DNA from: a virus
DNA: 23,083 bases
IMG/VR virus record: IMGVR_UViG_3300023253_000017
Span: 1 to 23,083 of that record
Strand: one strand, 5' to 3'
Part shown: positions 13,857 through 22,135 of the stretch, piece by piece
How positions within the stretch are numbered: position 1 is the stretch's first letter
Layout: each line of letters opens with the position of its first letter
Made by a program: the position numbers and the translations under genes
Notes under the pieces: generated by a model
What the model saw: the letters and a program-made list of their open reading frames with translations, nothing else
Database searches by the model: none
Told to the model about the DNA's origin: nothing

Positions 13857-14638
13857 TGATTATATGTTGGGATAATTTAGAGGGATTAAAATATAATCTA
13901 CAGAAAGATCGGTTTTATAACAAAACCGTTACTTATATTTATAAGGAATCATGTCTTGTTTGCAAGCAACCATTTTTAACTCAAATACAATCAAAGGGTT
14001 TGTGTTGTTCAAATTCATGTTCGTCAAAATTAAAAAATACTGGTCGTATTCGTAGCGAAGAAGCAAAGGAAAGGATTAGGATGGCCAGGGCGAAACAATC
14101 GCCTCCTATGCTTGGGTGTTTTCATTCGGAAGAAACAAAAAAAAGAATTAGCAAGAGTATAGGTGGAGAAAACAATGCTAACTTTGGGAAATACGGTAAA
14201 AATCATCATTCCTATGGCCGAAAGGCTTCGATTAGGACAAAAGAAAAAATGAGCAAAGCGCATGAAGGAAGGGTTGTGTCTCTAAAAACGCGACAAAAAA
14301 TAAGCATGGCCAAAAAAGGGCGATATTGTGGAAATGAAGCCTCTAACTGGAACGGAGGCACTTCTCAATTGCCTTATTGTTATATATGGACACAGGATTT
14401 TAAAGAAGAAATAAAGAACAGAGATGGATATATATGCCAAAATCCATTTTGTTCTAAACAATGCAACTTATTGTGTGTCCATCACATTGATTATAACAAA
14501 CAAAATTGCTCAACAGAAAATTTAATTACTTTATGTGTCGCATGTAATAGCAAGGCGAATTTTGATCGCAAATGGCACTCCGCTTTTTATAAAGAAATTA
14601 TGAGAAGGAATAAAAAAAGGAGATTTTATTATGGCTAA
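13856..14638 (+). CDS. HNH endonuclease with NUMOD3 motifs (homing-type)
   Basis: This 260-aa protein has an N-terminal zinc-finger-like part (Cys33, Cys36, Cys50/51, Cys55). Several NUMOD3-type DNA-binding helices follow (SEEAKERIRMARAK, SEETKKRISKSIGG, TKEKMSKAHEGR, KTRQKISMAKKGR, about 67-156). A C-terminal HNH nuclease (about 185-235) has HHIDYN (209-214), EN and CVAC (227-230). This is the plan of a free-standing phage homing endonuclease. It sits exactly between two paralogous tail-tube genes. Its start overlaps the upstream stop by one base, and its 3' end supplies the AAGGAG of the downstream gene. It is markedly A/T-rich. Confidence 0.92.
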   Translation: MIICWDNLEGLKYNLQKDRFYNKTVTYIYKESCLVCKQPFLTQIQSKGLCCSNSCSSKLKNTGRIRSEEAKERIRMARAKQSPPMLGCFHSEETKKRISKSIGGENNANFGKYGKNHHSYGRKASIRTKEKMSKAHEGRVVSLKTRQKISMAKKGRYCGNEASNWNGGTSQLPYCYIWTQDFKEEIKNRDGYICQNPFCSKQCNLLCVHHIDYNKQNCSTENLITLCVACNSKANFDRKWHSAFYKEIMRRNKKRRFYYG

Positions 14639-15218
14639 AGTAACACAGAGAGGCGCAAAAATCAGGCTTTATGATAGTACGGCAACGCCTATATATTTAG
14701 AGCTTGATTTTGATCTTGGAAATTTTACCGGGCCGATAGGAACGCCCAAAACTGAGGAGTTGCTTCAACTTGATCGGGGTAGTGCTACTTCAGACATGCA
14801 CTATATTGAGGGCCCAGATACTCCAATGATGGAACCGGTGCCTGTTACGTTCGGGTATTTTTTGCAAAACGTAACTCAACAGACTTATCTTATTCATTGG
14901 TTGACTGCGATGAATGACGGTCTTTCTCAGACTGTTAATTCAAAATCCTTAGAATCTACCGAGTCAGATACTAACAGGGATGGCACTAATGCAAATCCAG
15001 CTTTTGCGGATTCCAATAAAAGTACATGCGATGTTGAATGGTTATCAGACACCGGTGGCACTGATTTCGGCTGGCGATACAACGGTGTTTTATTCCTTTT
15101 GGATCAGCAAACATTTGCTGAATCTGAATCGGAGATTACACTGTCATTAAATGGGATGTGTTACGGCACGATCACAGCTCTTACCGGGTTTACGGAAGGC
15201 ACATCCGCTGAAGCATAA
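14631..15218 (+). CDS. Tail tube protein, short form
   Basis: The 195-aa protein is the compact paralogue of the gene at 12822: MAKVTQRGAKIRLYDST, GPIGTPKTEELLQLDR (about 35-50), HYIEGPDTPMMEPVP (about 57-71), DGTNANPAFADS and QTFAESESEITLSLNG. Its length is usual for siphovirus tube subunits, so it is probably the main tube protein, with the longer paralogue mixed in or used at one end. It starts within the last codons of the HNH gene, 7 or so bases after that gene's AAGGAG. It is followed directly by the tail chaperone gene. Confidence 0.75.
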   Translation: MAKVTQRGAKIRLYDSTATPIYLELDFDLGNFTGPIGTPKTEELLQLDRGSATSDMHYIEGPDTPMMEPVPVTFGYFLQNVTQQTYLIHWLTAMNDGLSQTVNSKSLESTESDTNRDGTNANPAFADSNKSTCDVEWLSDTGGTDFGWRYNGVLFLLDQQTFAESESEITLSLNGMCYGTITALTGFTEGTSAEA

Positions 15219-15235
15219 TAGAAATGGAGGAGCAA

Positions 15236-15769
15236 ATGGAAGAACAAGTAAAGTACGGGGATGTTGAAACTATATCGGAATTAGTGGCTGATGGTCTGCT
15301 ATTTGATTCCAAAGGATTTACGGTCATTAAGGTCACGAAAGACGGGGATGAAAAGAAACTACGACTTCCTATTAAATCAACCGGAGTGGCCGAGTTTCAA
15401 GAGGAGTTATCAGGAAAGGCTCCGAAACCGCCGCAAACATTTGAACGGATCAAGAAAAACTCGGAGCAAGGAAAGGCCATGGGGTTAAAGCATGATCAAA
15501 TGATGGTTGTGTTTGATAATACCGACAATGATTATATTGATGCTCTTGAAAAACACAATCAAGAATTTTCATGGCAGATTGCCGTTTTTGCACTCGATAT
15601 TAACTGGAAGAAAAAAGACGGTTTGCTTGCTGAGTCATTTGAAGACAAAAGAGACATTTTAAAATCGAACAACATTACAGGGCATCAGATTAATAAGATT
15701 TACAAAGATGTTTCTCTGCTGACTCAGTTTGAGGAGGATAGGCAGGATTTTTTGTCAGAAAACTCTTAG
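15236..15769 (+). CDS. Tail assembly chaperone (gpG-like)
   Basis: The 177-aa protein precedes the tape measure gene and ends just after a slippery T_TTT_TTG, as expected of the G product of a G/GT pair. These proteins coat the tape measure while the tail assembles and are not in the finished tail. It begins MEEQVKYGDVETISE; the C-terminal half (about 85-165) is helical and charged. I preferred the ATG at 15236, with GGAGG (15226-15230) 5 bases away, over the ATG at 15224, which overlaps that site. It stops at TAG 15767-15769 when no frameshift occurs. Confidence 0.75.
   Translation: MEEQVKYGDVETISELVADGLLFDSKGFTVIKVTKDGDEKKLRLPIKSTGVAEFQEELSGKAPKPPQTFERIKKNSEQGKAMGLKHDQMMVVFDNTDNDYIDALEKHNQEFSWQIAVFALDINWKKKDGLLAESFEDKRDILKSNNITGHQINKIYKDVSLLTQFEEDRQDFLSENS
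15732..15754 (+). promoter_or_regulatory. Programmed -1 frameshift site
   Basis: The heptamer T_TTT_TTG (15748-15754) is in the right phase within the G-like gene (codons GAT TTT TTG). An internal AGGAGG (15732-15737) lies 10 bases upstream, the spacing known to stimulate -1 shifting in dnaX. After the shift the frame runs open to 16074. No clear downstream stem was found. Confidence 0.8.
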
Positions 15770-16074
15770 GCTATACGGATGAGGTTGAGCAAAAATTATC
15801 ATCGTTACGCCAGAAAAAAGAAGACATAACCGCCCTTTATTCTGACGTCTTGACGATGAAAGAATACCGCTTAACCCCTTTCCAATGGTCTTATTTATCA
15901 CGGATCGACAAAAAAATATTAATCTATTCACGAATCATGGAAGTATATTATCTTGAATTTAGCCCAGAACGGGTTGAGATGCGGAAGCAAGCTAAAGAGG
16001 CGAAGCATAAGCGAAAGATGGACGGCCTAATGAACCGAATGCCAGCATTACAAAAGAGTCGTAGGTATAGATGA
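15754..16074 (+). CDS. T part of the GT tail chaperone, made by -1 frameshift
   Basis: This frame has no good start of its own: its only candidates are a TTG at 15850 and later codons without ribosome sites. It is open from 15742, covers the slippery site and ends at 16074. The fusion would be coded by 15236..15754 joined to 15754..16074, about 279 aa. The T part (about 106 aa) has a helical LGYTDEVEQKLSSLRQKKED, a LTPFQWSYL segment and a very basic C-terminus. In lambda the T domain recruits the tape measure to the tube protein. The stop overlaps the tape measure start in ATGA. Confidence 0.78.
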   Translation, partial: VRKLLGYTDEVEQKLSSLRQKKEDITALYSDVLTMKEYRLTPFQWSYLSRIDKKILIYSRIMEVYYLEFSPERVEMRKQAKEAKHKRKMDGLMNRMPALQKSRRYR

Positions 16075-18260
16075 CCACAAAAGAAACCAAAGTAATTGTA
16101 AGCGCAGAAACAAGTCGTTACGAACGTGGCATGAGGAATATGCAGCGCACCAATGCCAAAACGACTCAGGCGATTAATATGCAATGGGCATCGTCTGGTA
16201 AAGCTATGAAACAAGCAATGTTGTTGGGGGTTGGAGCTTTAGTGGCATTTGGAAAAATAGCAAATGATAAATTTAAAAGTTATGAAACTGCTCTTGTGGA
16301 TATGGGGAAAGTAACGAATAGAAGTTTCAAGGATTTAACGGCTGACATAGCAGGATTGCCAAAAGAGATAGGATCATCAACAGAATTAATGAAGGGTTAT
16401 TATCAAGTAATATCTGCTGGAATTACGGAACCGAAAGCGGCATTAGAATTGTTAACAACCGCTTCGAAGGCGGCAAAAGCGGCACATATTGAACAATCCG
16501 AAGTTATAAAAGGATTAACAAAGGTTATGAAGGGGTACGAGGGGCAGATTAAAACTACTGCCGATGCTGCCGATCTTTTATTCACATTGGAAAAAGTTGG
16601 GCAAACGACAGTAGCAGAGTTAATCCCCCATATTGGTGGGCTTGCAAAAATATCTCATGATTTAGGTATCAGTCAGTATGAATTGGCGGGCTCACTTGCA
16701 CAGATAACCCAACTTGCCGGAGGTACAGACGAAGCAGTTGTTCAATATCAAGGTGTATTGACCGGTCTTATGAAACCAACAACGGATATGAAAGAAGCGA
16801 CTAAAGCAATGGGTTTTGAAAGTTCCCAGGCAGCTATTCAAAGTCTTGGATTTGCCGGGGTTCTTAAAAAATTAAAAGAAGCAACCGGGGGTTCTGCTGA
16901 AAAAATGGCGGCACTTTTCCCAAAAATTAGGGGGTTAAAAGGTATAGCGGCATTATCAGTTGGAAGTTTTGGAGATTTGACAACCAAAATTAATGAAATG
17001 ACCAACGGTGTTAATGCTGCGGATGATGCTTTTGAACGGTGGAAGAAGACATCTGCTGCTATTGAAGAGTTGTTTAGAAATAAGATTTCAGGAGTCTTGC
17101 GAGAAATCGGGGAGAAAAATGCACCAAAAATCAAAGAATTTTTAGAGTTTTTTTCCGATTGGTTGACGGACAATAAAGATTCAATAACAAATACATTCGG
17201 TGGTATGGCAGCAGGTTTGGGACTTAGCTTAAAAGCCTTACAAGAGTATGCGAAAATTTGGCAAACTCTTGGTTGGATATCATCAGGTAATAGGGGATTA
17301 ATGCCCGAATATCAAGAGAAACCGAACTTACCATCAGCAGCAGATATAAGAAAAGCTAATGAATATGATGAAGGGTTACTTGGTGGGGGGTCTGGTGGAT
17401 TCCCAAAAAGTAAAGGAACTGATGGTATATCTGCAATGGGCGGAGACATAACGAAGGCCGATGCTAAAGCACTTGAAGCAGCGAACATGGAATTTCAAAT
17501 GGCATCAATTGCCAAAAGCGAGATGGAAATATTCCTTGAAAGTGAAAAATATCAAGCCCTAAAGGATATGGGGCAGGAACACCGCGAATGGGAAATGGAG
17601 GCCCTAACAGAATCTACAGAATATAAACAAGCAATGATGCAAACCGAACATGATACAGCATTAGAGATGATTCAATGGCAAACCGAGCAAAAAGCAAGGA
17701 TTGAAAAAAGGTATCTGGATCAAAAATTAGCATGGACAAAAGATAATCACAAGAGAACTTTACAATTCACACAAGGCACATTCAATACTCTTATGAATTT
17801 ATCGCAAGGGCATAACAAGACAATATTTGAGGTATCTAAGGCTGCTGCAACGGCTAATGCCATTGTATCAACCTATGCAGGGGCAGCGAATGCCATGAGG
17901 GATGTTCCATATCCATTTAATTTTGTAGCCGCAGCTTCGGTTTTAGCTTATGGTTTTGCGCAAGTTGCACAAATAAGATCACAATCTTTTGATAGCGGCG
18001 GCGGTGTTCCTGGTGGTTCAGGTGGTGCTACTGGTGGCGGGACTTACACATCCCCCACCGTTACGACTGATGCTTCAATGTATCAACCCGCTGAGAGTCA
18101 AGAAGATAAAAGAGGAACCCTGACTATCAACATACAAGGGGATTATATCGGGGATGAAGGATATATTGAAATGTTAGCAGAGAAAATTAGTGAAGCGGTT
18201 GAGGATAGGGATGTCACATTGATTGCCTCTAATTCTAAATACGCGGATGTAATAGCATAA
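16071..18260 (+). CDS. Tape measure protein
   Basis: The 729-aa protein sets tail length. An early conserved part (about 75-330) has the TP901/PhageMin-tail pattern (ALVDMGKVTNRSFKDL, PKEIGSSTELMKGYYQVISAG). A long charged helical region lies at about 470-570. Near the C-terminus (about 590-640) a hydrophobic AAATANAIVSTYAGAANAM and VAAASVLAYGFAQVAQI pair ends in SQSFDSGG, as in many tape measure proteins. At about 0.15 nm per residue the tail would be roughly 110 nm, shorter than lambda's; this is only an estimate. The start overlaps the chaperone stop. Confidence 0.92.
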   Translation: MTTKETKVIVSAETSRYERGMRNMQRTNAKTTQAINMQWASSGKAMKQAMLLGVGALVAFGKIANDKFKSYETALVDMGKVTNRSFKDLTADIAGLPKEIGSSTELMKGYYQVISAGITEPKAALELLTTASKAAKAAHIEQSEVIKGLTKVMKGYEGQIKTTADAADLLFTLEKVGQTTVAELIPHIGGLAKISHDLGISQYELAGSLAQITQLAGGTDEAVVQYQGVLTGLMKPTTDMKEATKAMGFESSQAAIQSLGFAGVLKKLKEATGGSAEKMAALFPKIRGLKGIAALSVGSFGDLTTKINEMTNGVNAADDAFERWKKTSAAIEELFRNKISGVLREIGEKNAPKIKEFLEFFSDWLTDNKDSITNTFGGMAAGLGLSLKALQEYAKIWQTLGWISSGNRGLMPEYQEKPNLPSAADIRKANEYDEGLLGGGSGGFPKSKGTDGISAMGGDITKADAKALEAANMEFQMASIAKSEMEIFLESEKYQALKDMGQEHREWEMEALTESTEYKQAMMQTEHDTALEMIQWQTEQKARIEKRYLDQKLAWTKDNHKRTLQFTQGTFNTLMNLSQGHNKTIFEVSKAAATANAIVSTYAGAANAMRDVPYPFNFVAAASVLAYGFAQVAQIRSQSFDSGGGVPGGSGGATGGGTYTSPTVTTDASMYQPAESQEDKRGTLTINIQGDYIGDEGYIEMLAEKISEAVEDRDVTLIASNSKYADVIA

Positions 18261-18838
18261 TGGCTATAAGAATCACATATAATTCAGTAAATGTTGATTT
18301 GCAGATTGCAGAGAACAGCTTAGAAGTTGAGCATGTTCAAGAGTACAGCCAGAACAAATCGGGCTCAGGTAAGACAGAGCAGATAAATCAATATGGTGCT
18401 TATATCATAACCTTTGATGCGTATTTTCAAGTGGCTGTAGAACGTCAGCTTCAAGCGTGGTGGTCTTGGGCCAGGCAGGGAAAGGAATTTTCGTTTGCAA
18501 TGGATTCAGGCAATATCGGAAGTACAACCCTTGACGCTTCAGCGGCCGCAGGTCAAAAGAATGTCCCCCTACTTTCGACAACCGGATTCACAGCAGCCGA
18601 CGAATGTTTGATTAAGGCAAATGACGTTGACGATGAATTTGAAATTGTAATTATAGCCTCAGTGGATTCGGGTGTAAAAGTCGTTGCTACCGACAACTTG
18701 ATATTTTCTTATAATTCTGCTGACACTTTTAGGCATAGGCATTATTGGCCGACTCTTAAAACATTAGACAAGAAGTTCAAACCCGACAGAGACGGTAACT
18801 GGTATCGTTGGAAATTTTCATTTGCCGAGGTTTTGTAA
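18260..18838 (+). CDS. Distal tail / minor tail protein
   Basis: This 192-aa protein directly follows the tape measure, where lambda has gpM and many siphophages have the distal tail protein. Its first 85 residues have a strand-rich pattern (IRITYNSVNVDLQ, then EYSQNKSGSGKTEQINQYG and WWSWARQGKEFSFAMD). A module of about 65 residues (about 95-160: DASAAAGQKNVPLLSTTGF, DECLIKAND, IIASVDSG) looks like an inserted strand domain found in other phage tail proteins. The C-terminus returns to the core with WYRWKFSFAEVL. It abuts the next gene in TAATG. The exact tail-tip role is inferred from position. Confidence 0.65.
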   Translation: MAIRITYNSVNVDLQIAENSLEVEHVQEYSQNKSGSGKTEQINQYGAYIITFDAYFQVAVERQLQAWWSWARQGKEFSFAMDSGNIGSTTLDASAAAGQKNVPLLSTTGFTAADECLIKANDVDDEFEIVIIASVDSGVKVVATDNLIFSYNSADTFRHRHYWPTLKTLDKKFKPDRDGNWYRWKFSFAEVL

Positions 18839-20484
18839 TGCTAACTACAAATTCTACATTTTCAGCAAAGCATGATTTGGACTACAAAATTCCTATGTAC
18901 ACCGTTTCGTTTGACGGTGAAAGTATATCATATTGCAATCACCTTCCATTGGGTGGTGGAAGTGAGTCTCATAAAAAATATTTAAAAAGCATATCCGGTT
19001 TAGCACAGAAAGTAAATCCTGAATCCGGGAGCGCGTCAATTAGCAGCATTACGATTAATATTATTGATTATGACGATGAGATAACCGCTCTTTTGGCAAC
19101 TGATACCTATTACTTTCACCGGAAAAAAACAACAATCAAAGCCGGATATATGGGCATGGCTGAAGAAAATATGATGACTGTAATGACCGGATGGGTAACA
19201 GGGTTGAAGTTAAGTAAAGACCTGATTGTCTATCAGTTTGCGGTTACAGATCCGACAAAATGGATGCAGAGAAAAATATTTAGGGGCGCTGAAGACTCAA
19301 TCGTAACGCTATCAGGAAATCCAATAAATATCCTATTGGCGTGTTTGACTTCAACCGGAGACGGAGATAACGGCGCTTATGATTATTACGTTGCTGCAAA
19401 TAGTTTGGGGATTGATACCGACTATATTAACGTAACTGCAATTGAGAAGGTGCGGGATGATTGGTTTCCGGGCGATAGTCATTACATGAAAATTACCATA
19501 GACGAAAGAATCAAAGCCAAAGACTTTTTTGAGAAAGAAATATTCAAACCTTTAAACTTGTACCCGATTATAGACGGTCAAGGTAGGTTTAGCATTAAAC
19601 CATTTAAGCCCCCACTTGCGGCGACGGAAGAAGTACAATCGTTTAACGAAGATAATATTATTGGACTTCCCAAGTGGGATGCCAATTTATCTTCATTAGT
19701 GAATGAGGTTGAATTCCATTATGACTACGATCTTGACGATGACGAATTTGACACACAATTATTTTATGTTGATTCGACCTCTATAAACAATAGGGGGCCT
19801 GGCAAAAAACCGATTACTATTAAAACCAAAGGACTCCACACAAGCTACAGTCCATCTTCTATGACCGGACATACCTTAGACATACTTTCAACTCGAAAGG
19901 ATAGAATATTTGGCAGATTCGCTACCCCTCCGATCAAGTTAAAATTAAAAACATTTTTTTCAAGGTGGTTATCCGAGGCAGGTGATATTGTTCCTTTCAC
20001 ACATTCAAAAGTTCCCGATATTGCGGCTGGCACGCGGGGATATACCGCCGAGCGTATGGAAATAATTAATAGAAGTGTGGACTGGGCAAAGGGTAATGTA
20101 TCGATTGAATTGCTGAACACCGGATTTGCCAAAGGAACTTATGGAGTTATTTCTCCGGCCATGACTGTAGTAAGCGCTTCCGATGCAGAGAATTTCGTGG
20201 TGTCTGTGGCTGATGCTGCAAAATACGCTGATCTAACCAGCCCAGAGGTCCAGGTATGCGATTCTAAAATGAGACAGAGAAAAGTAAATGCTACGCTTTT
20301 GACCGTGAATACCACAACCGGGGCTTGTGCTTGTGACGCTTTGGGGTTTACCCCTGATGCCGGGGATATAGTTCTGTTTGCTGATTATGACGATTGCACG
20401 GATGAACAAAAAAAATGGGGTTTTATTGCGAACAGTTCCAACAAATTAGGCACGGCTGAAGATGACGCACATTTAATAATATGA
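18838..20484 (+). CDS. Tail tip / hub protein
   Basis: This 548-aa protein lies where the central tail hub is expected. The N-terminal part (about 1-140) is strand-rich with SASISSITINIIDYDDEI (about 62-79) and VMTGWVTGLKLSKDL (about 109-123). A middle part (about 205-285) has WFPGDSHYMKITIDERIKAK and a hub-like LNLYPIIDGQGRFSIKPF. The late SEAGDIVPFTHSKVPD (about 380-395) and NVSIELLNTGF (about 420-430) recall hub or side-domain strands. The last 110 residues, after TYGVISPAM, look like a separate module. I chose ATG 18838 (overlapping the previous stop) over 18808, which reads into the previous gene. Hub is my best guess; a minor tail protein is the alternative. Confidence 0.6.
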   Translation: MLTTNSTFSAKHDLDYKIPMYTVSFDGESISYCNHLPLGGGSESHKKYLKSISGLAQKVNPESGSASISSITINIIDYDDEITALLATDTYYFHRKKTTIKAGYMGMAEENMMTVMTGWVTGLKLSKDLIVYQFAVTDPTKWMQRKIFRGAEDSIVTLSGNPINILLACLTSTGDGDNGAYDYYVAANSLGIDTDYINVTAIEKVRDDWFPGDSHYMKITIDERIKAKDFFEKEIFKPLNLYPIIDGQGRFSIKPFKPPLAATEEVQSFNEDNIIGLPKWDANLSSLVNEVEFHYDYDLDDDEFDTQLFYVDSTSINNRGPGKKPITIKTKGLHTSYSPSSMTGHTLDILSTRKDRIFGRFATPPIKLKLKTFFSRWLSEAGDIVPFTHSKVPDIAAGTRGYTAERMEIINRSVDWAKGNVSIELLNTGFAKGTYGVISPAMTVVSASDAENFVVSVADAAKYADLTSPEVQVCDSKMRQRKVNATLLTVNTTTGACACDALGFTPDAGDIVLFADYDDCTDEQKKWGFIANSSNKLGTAEDDAHLII

Positions 20485-20492
20485 GGCAATAA

Positions 20493-21683
20493 ATGGCACT
20501 TGAAATATTCAGAGCAATTTCAAATTTACGCTTGGTTTTAGAAACCGAGACTGATTACGACTCGCCGGACAACGAGCTTACTTATAAAGCTATTCGTGAA
20601 ATGATCGAAATTCTATATCAGCTTACGCTCGATACCGGCGATAGTGGGACCGCTACGGGAAACCCGACAGAAACAACCCTCACGGACTATTTCAAGAGCT
20701 ATAGTGTTGATGAGCATAATGGCAGGACTTTAGTAATATGTTCCGGAAATGCAAAAGGAAATTTTTATACCATTGACGATACCACCGCCACGACAATCGT
20801 ATGTACCGGAGACACCCTTTTAGCAGACGGTGTTTTGTCCGGCGATGATTATAAAATACTGTATGACATTAAAACCCACACAAGCGGACACAATCACAAT
20901 GGGGTTAATTCGGCAAGTGCGACGGTTGCTGATGGTCAAATAACGGCGGCGAAACTTGCATCAAGTGCGGTTACTCAGACAAAATTAAAAACATCTTTGG
21001 GAAGTGTAAATCATAATTCAACAACATTGACTCTCAAAATCTTACCTGGTGGGTCATATGGTTTTAGAGAACAATACAAAATGACGGATACATATTCGGG
21101 AGCATGGGAAGGTCATCCTTTAAAAGCGGATGCAGGTTTTGCTGGTTGGACTACCTATGCGACAACCGTTGGATTAAAAAGTGCTGGTGGTCCCAAGGTA
21201 TTGTATGCACAGCAAAGATATGTAACTTCTTCCGGCGAAGTTTTTTGGATATTTATTCTCAGGGATAAGGCAACCAAAGAAATTTCATCTGTTTGGCAAG
21301 CCCCTGACCATCCTTGTTTTGGCAATGGTGGAAAACCTCAATTAGTTCCCCATCCTTTTCCGGGTTATGATGATACAAAAGATGAAATAATTGTAATCAA
21401 TCCATCAAAAGAAAAAGTTCTTGAAATGAAGAGAAAGACTATCGTGGAGTCAGAAACCGAACCGGACAGAGATATGATTGATGTTATTTTGGAAGATTAC
21501 GACCTTGACGAAACAACCGAACCTAATTGGCCTACAGAAAAAGTTACGGTAGGTTTACCTCCTGATTGGGAAGAAAAAGCCATGGGTGATTCTATTGTGC
21601 CAATTCGAAAAGTGATACCAAGGCCTGTTTATATAAAAACAGCAGCTTTAAAATTTAAACAGATAAAAGGAGTCGAGCTATGA
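20493..21683 (+). CDS. Tail fibre or tail-tip attachment protein
   Basis: The 396-aa protein starts with a helical MALEIFRAISNLRLVLETE and then a strand module (about 50-125) with TETTLTDYFKSYSVDEHNGR and TTATTIVCTGDTLLADGV, a pattern seen in phage fibre and spike proteins. Next comes HTSGHNHNGVNSASATVADG (about 130-149), the His-rich turn common at the base of tail fibres, followed by QITAAKLASSAV. The rest (about 190-396) includes an aromatic strand-rich stretch and an acidic tail that I cannot place. It lies after the hub and before two secreted-looking proteins. It is probably part of the tail tip or fibre base. Confidence 0.55.
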   Translation: MALEIFRAISNLRLVLETETDYDSPDNELTYKAIREMIEILYQLTLDTGDSGTATGNPTETTLTDYFKSYSVDEHNGRTLVICSGNAKGNFYTIDDTTATTIVCTGDTLLADGVLSGDDYKILYDIKTHTSGHNHNGVNSASATVADGQITAAKLASSAVTQTKLKTSLGSVNHNSTTLTLKILPGGSYGFREQYKMTDTYSGAWEGHPLKADAGFAGWTTYATTVGLKSAGGPKVLYAQQRYVTSSGEVFWIFILRDKATKEISSVWQAPDHPCFGNGGKPQLVPHPFPGYDDTKDEIIVINPSKEKVLEMKRKTIVESETEPDRDMIDVILEDYDLDETTEPNWPTEKVTVGLPPDWEEKAMGDSIVPIRKVIPRPVYIKTAALKFKQIKGVEL

Positions 21684-22126
21684 GAAAACGATTATTTTTA
21701 ATTATTTTGGCAGTGCTTTTTATGGTCTCAAATGTTTGGGCCGCTGGAACCGCATCGCAGTCATTTTCATGGATTACCCCAAACATGGCCCAGTTAGTGT
21801 TTACCTGCACCGGGGATGCCGCTGACGGGACTATACCGGACACCGACACAACGGATGGTAGAATCCTTGGATTGTATTTATATCGAGTTATAGTCAAAAA
21901 TACAACGGCTCAGACTGACTGCACAGACGATTCGGACGTTTATATTTTAGATGAGGGTGCTGTTGATCTTCTTAACGGCCAGGGGGTTGACACTCTGGAT
22001 AAGGATGCTGAAAACTATATCAGGCTTTATCGAAAAGACCCGATTGTAGGGCCTGTTACTCTTGATGTGAATAGTCAAGCGGAAGTTTCTGCTGTTTATA
22101 CTGTAACCGTAATCCTTGCAAAGTAG
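21680..22126 (+). CDS. Signal-peptide-bearing small protein in the tail region
   Basis: This 148-aa protein begins with a clear Sec signal peptide (MRKRL, a hydrophobic core at 5-17 and NVWA before cleavage near 21/22). The mature part is a strand-rich domain of about 125 residues: TASQSFSWITPN, FTCTGDAADGTIPDT, YILDEGAVDLLNGQG and a final VYTVTVILAK. I recall similar short domains among phage structural proteins, often without a signal peptide. AAGGAG is 7 bases before the ATG, which overlaps the previous stop. A periplasmic or outer-surface destination is predicted if the signal is used. It may be a fibre accessory, a decoration protein or a protein acting on the host envelope. Confidence 0.65.
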   Translation: MRKRLFLIILAVLFMVSNVWAAGTASQSFSWITPNMAQLVFTCTGDAADGTIPDTDTTDGRILGLYLYRVIVKNTTAQTDCTDDSDVYILDEGAVDLLNGQGVDTLDKDAENYIRLYRKDPIVGPVTLDVNSQAEVSAVYTVTVILAK

Positions 22127-22135
22127 GTGAAAAAC

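Noticed and set aside
15850-16074. Separate 74-aa gene starting at a TTG
   Set aside because: It lacks a ribosome site, and the frame is better explained as the T part of a frameshift fusion.
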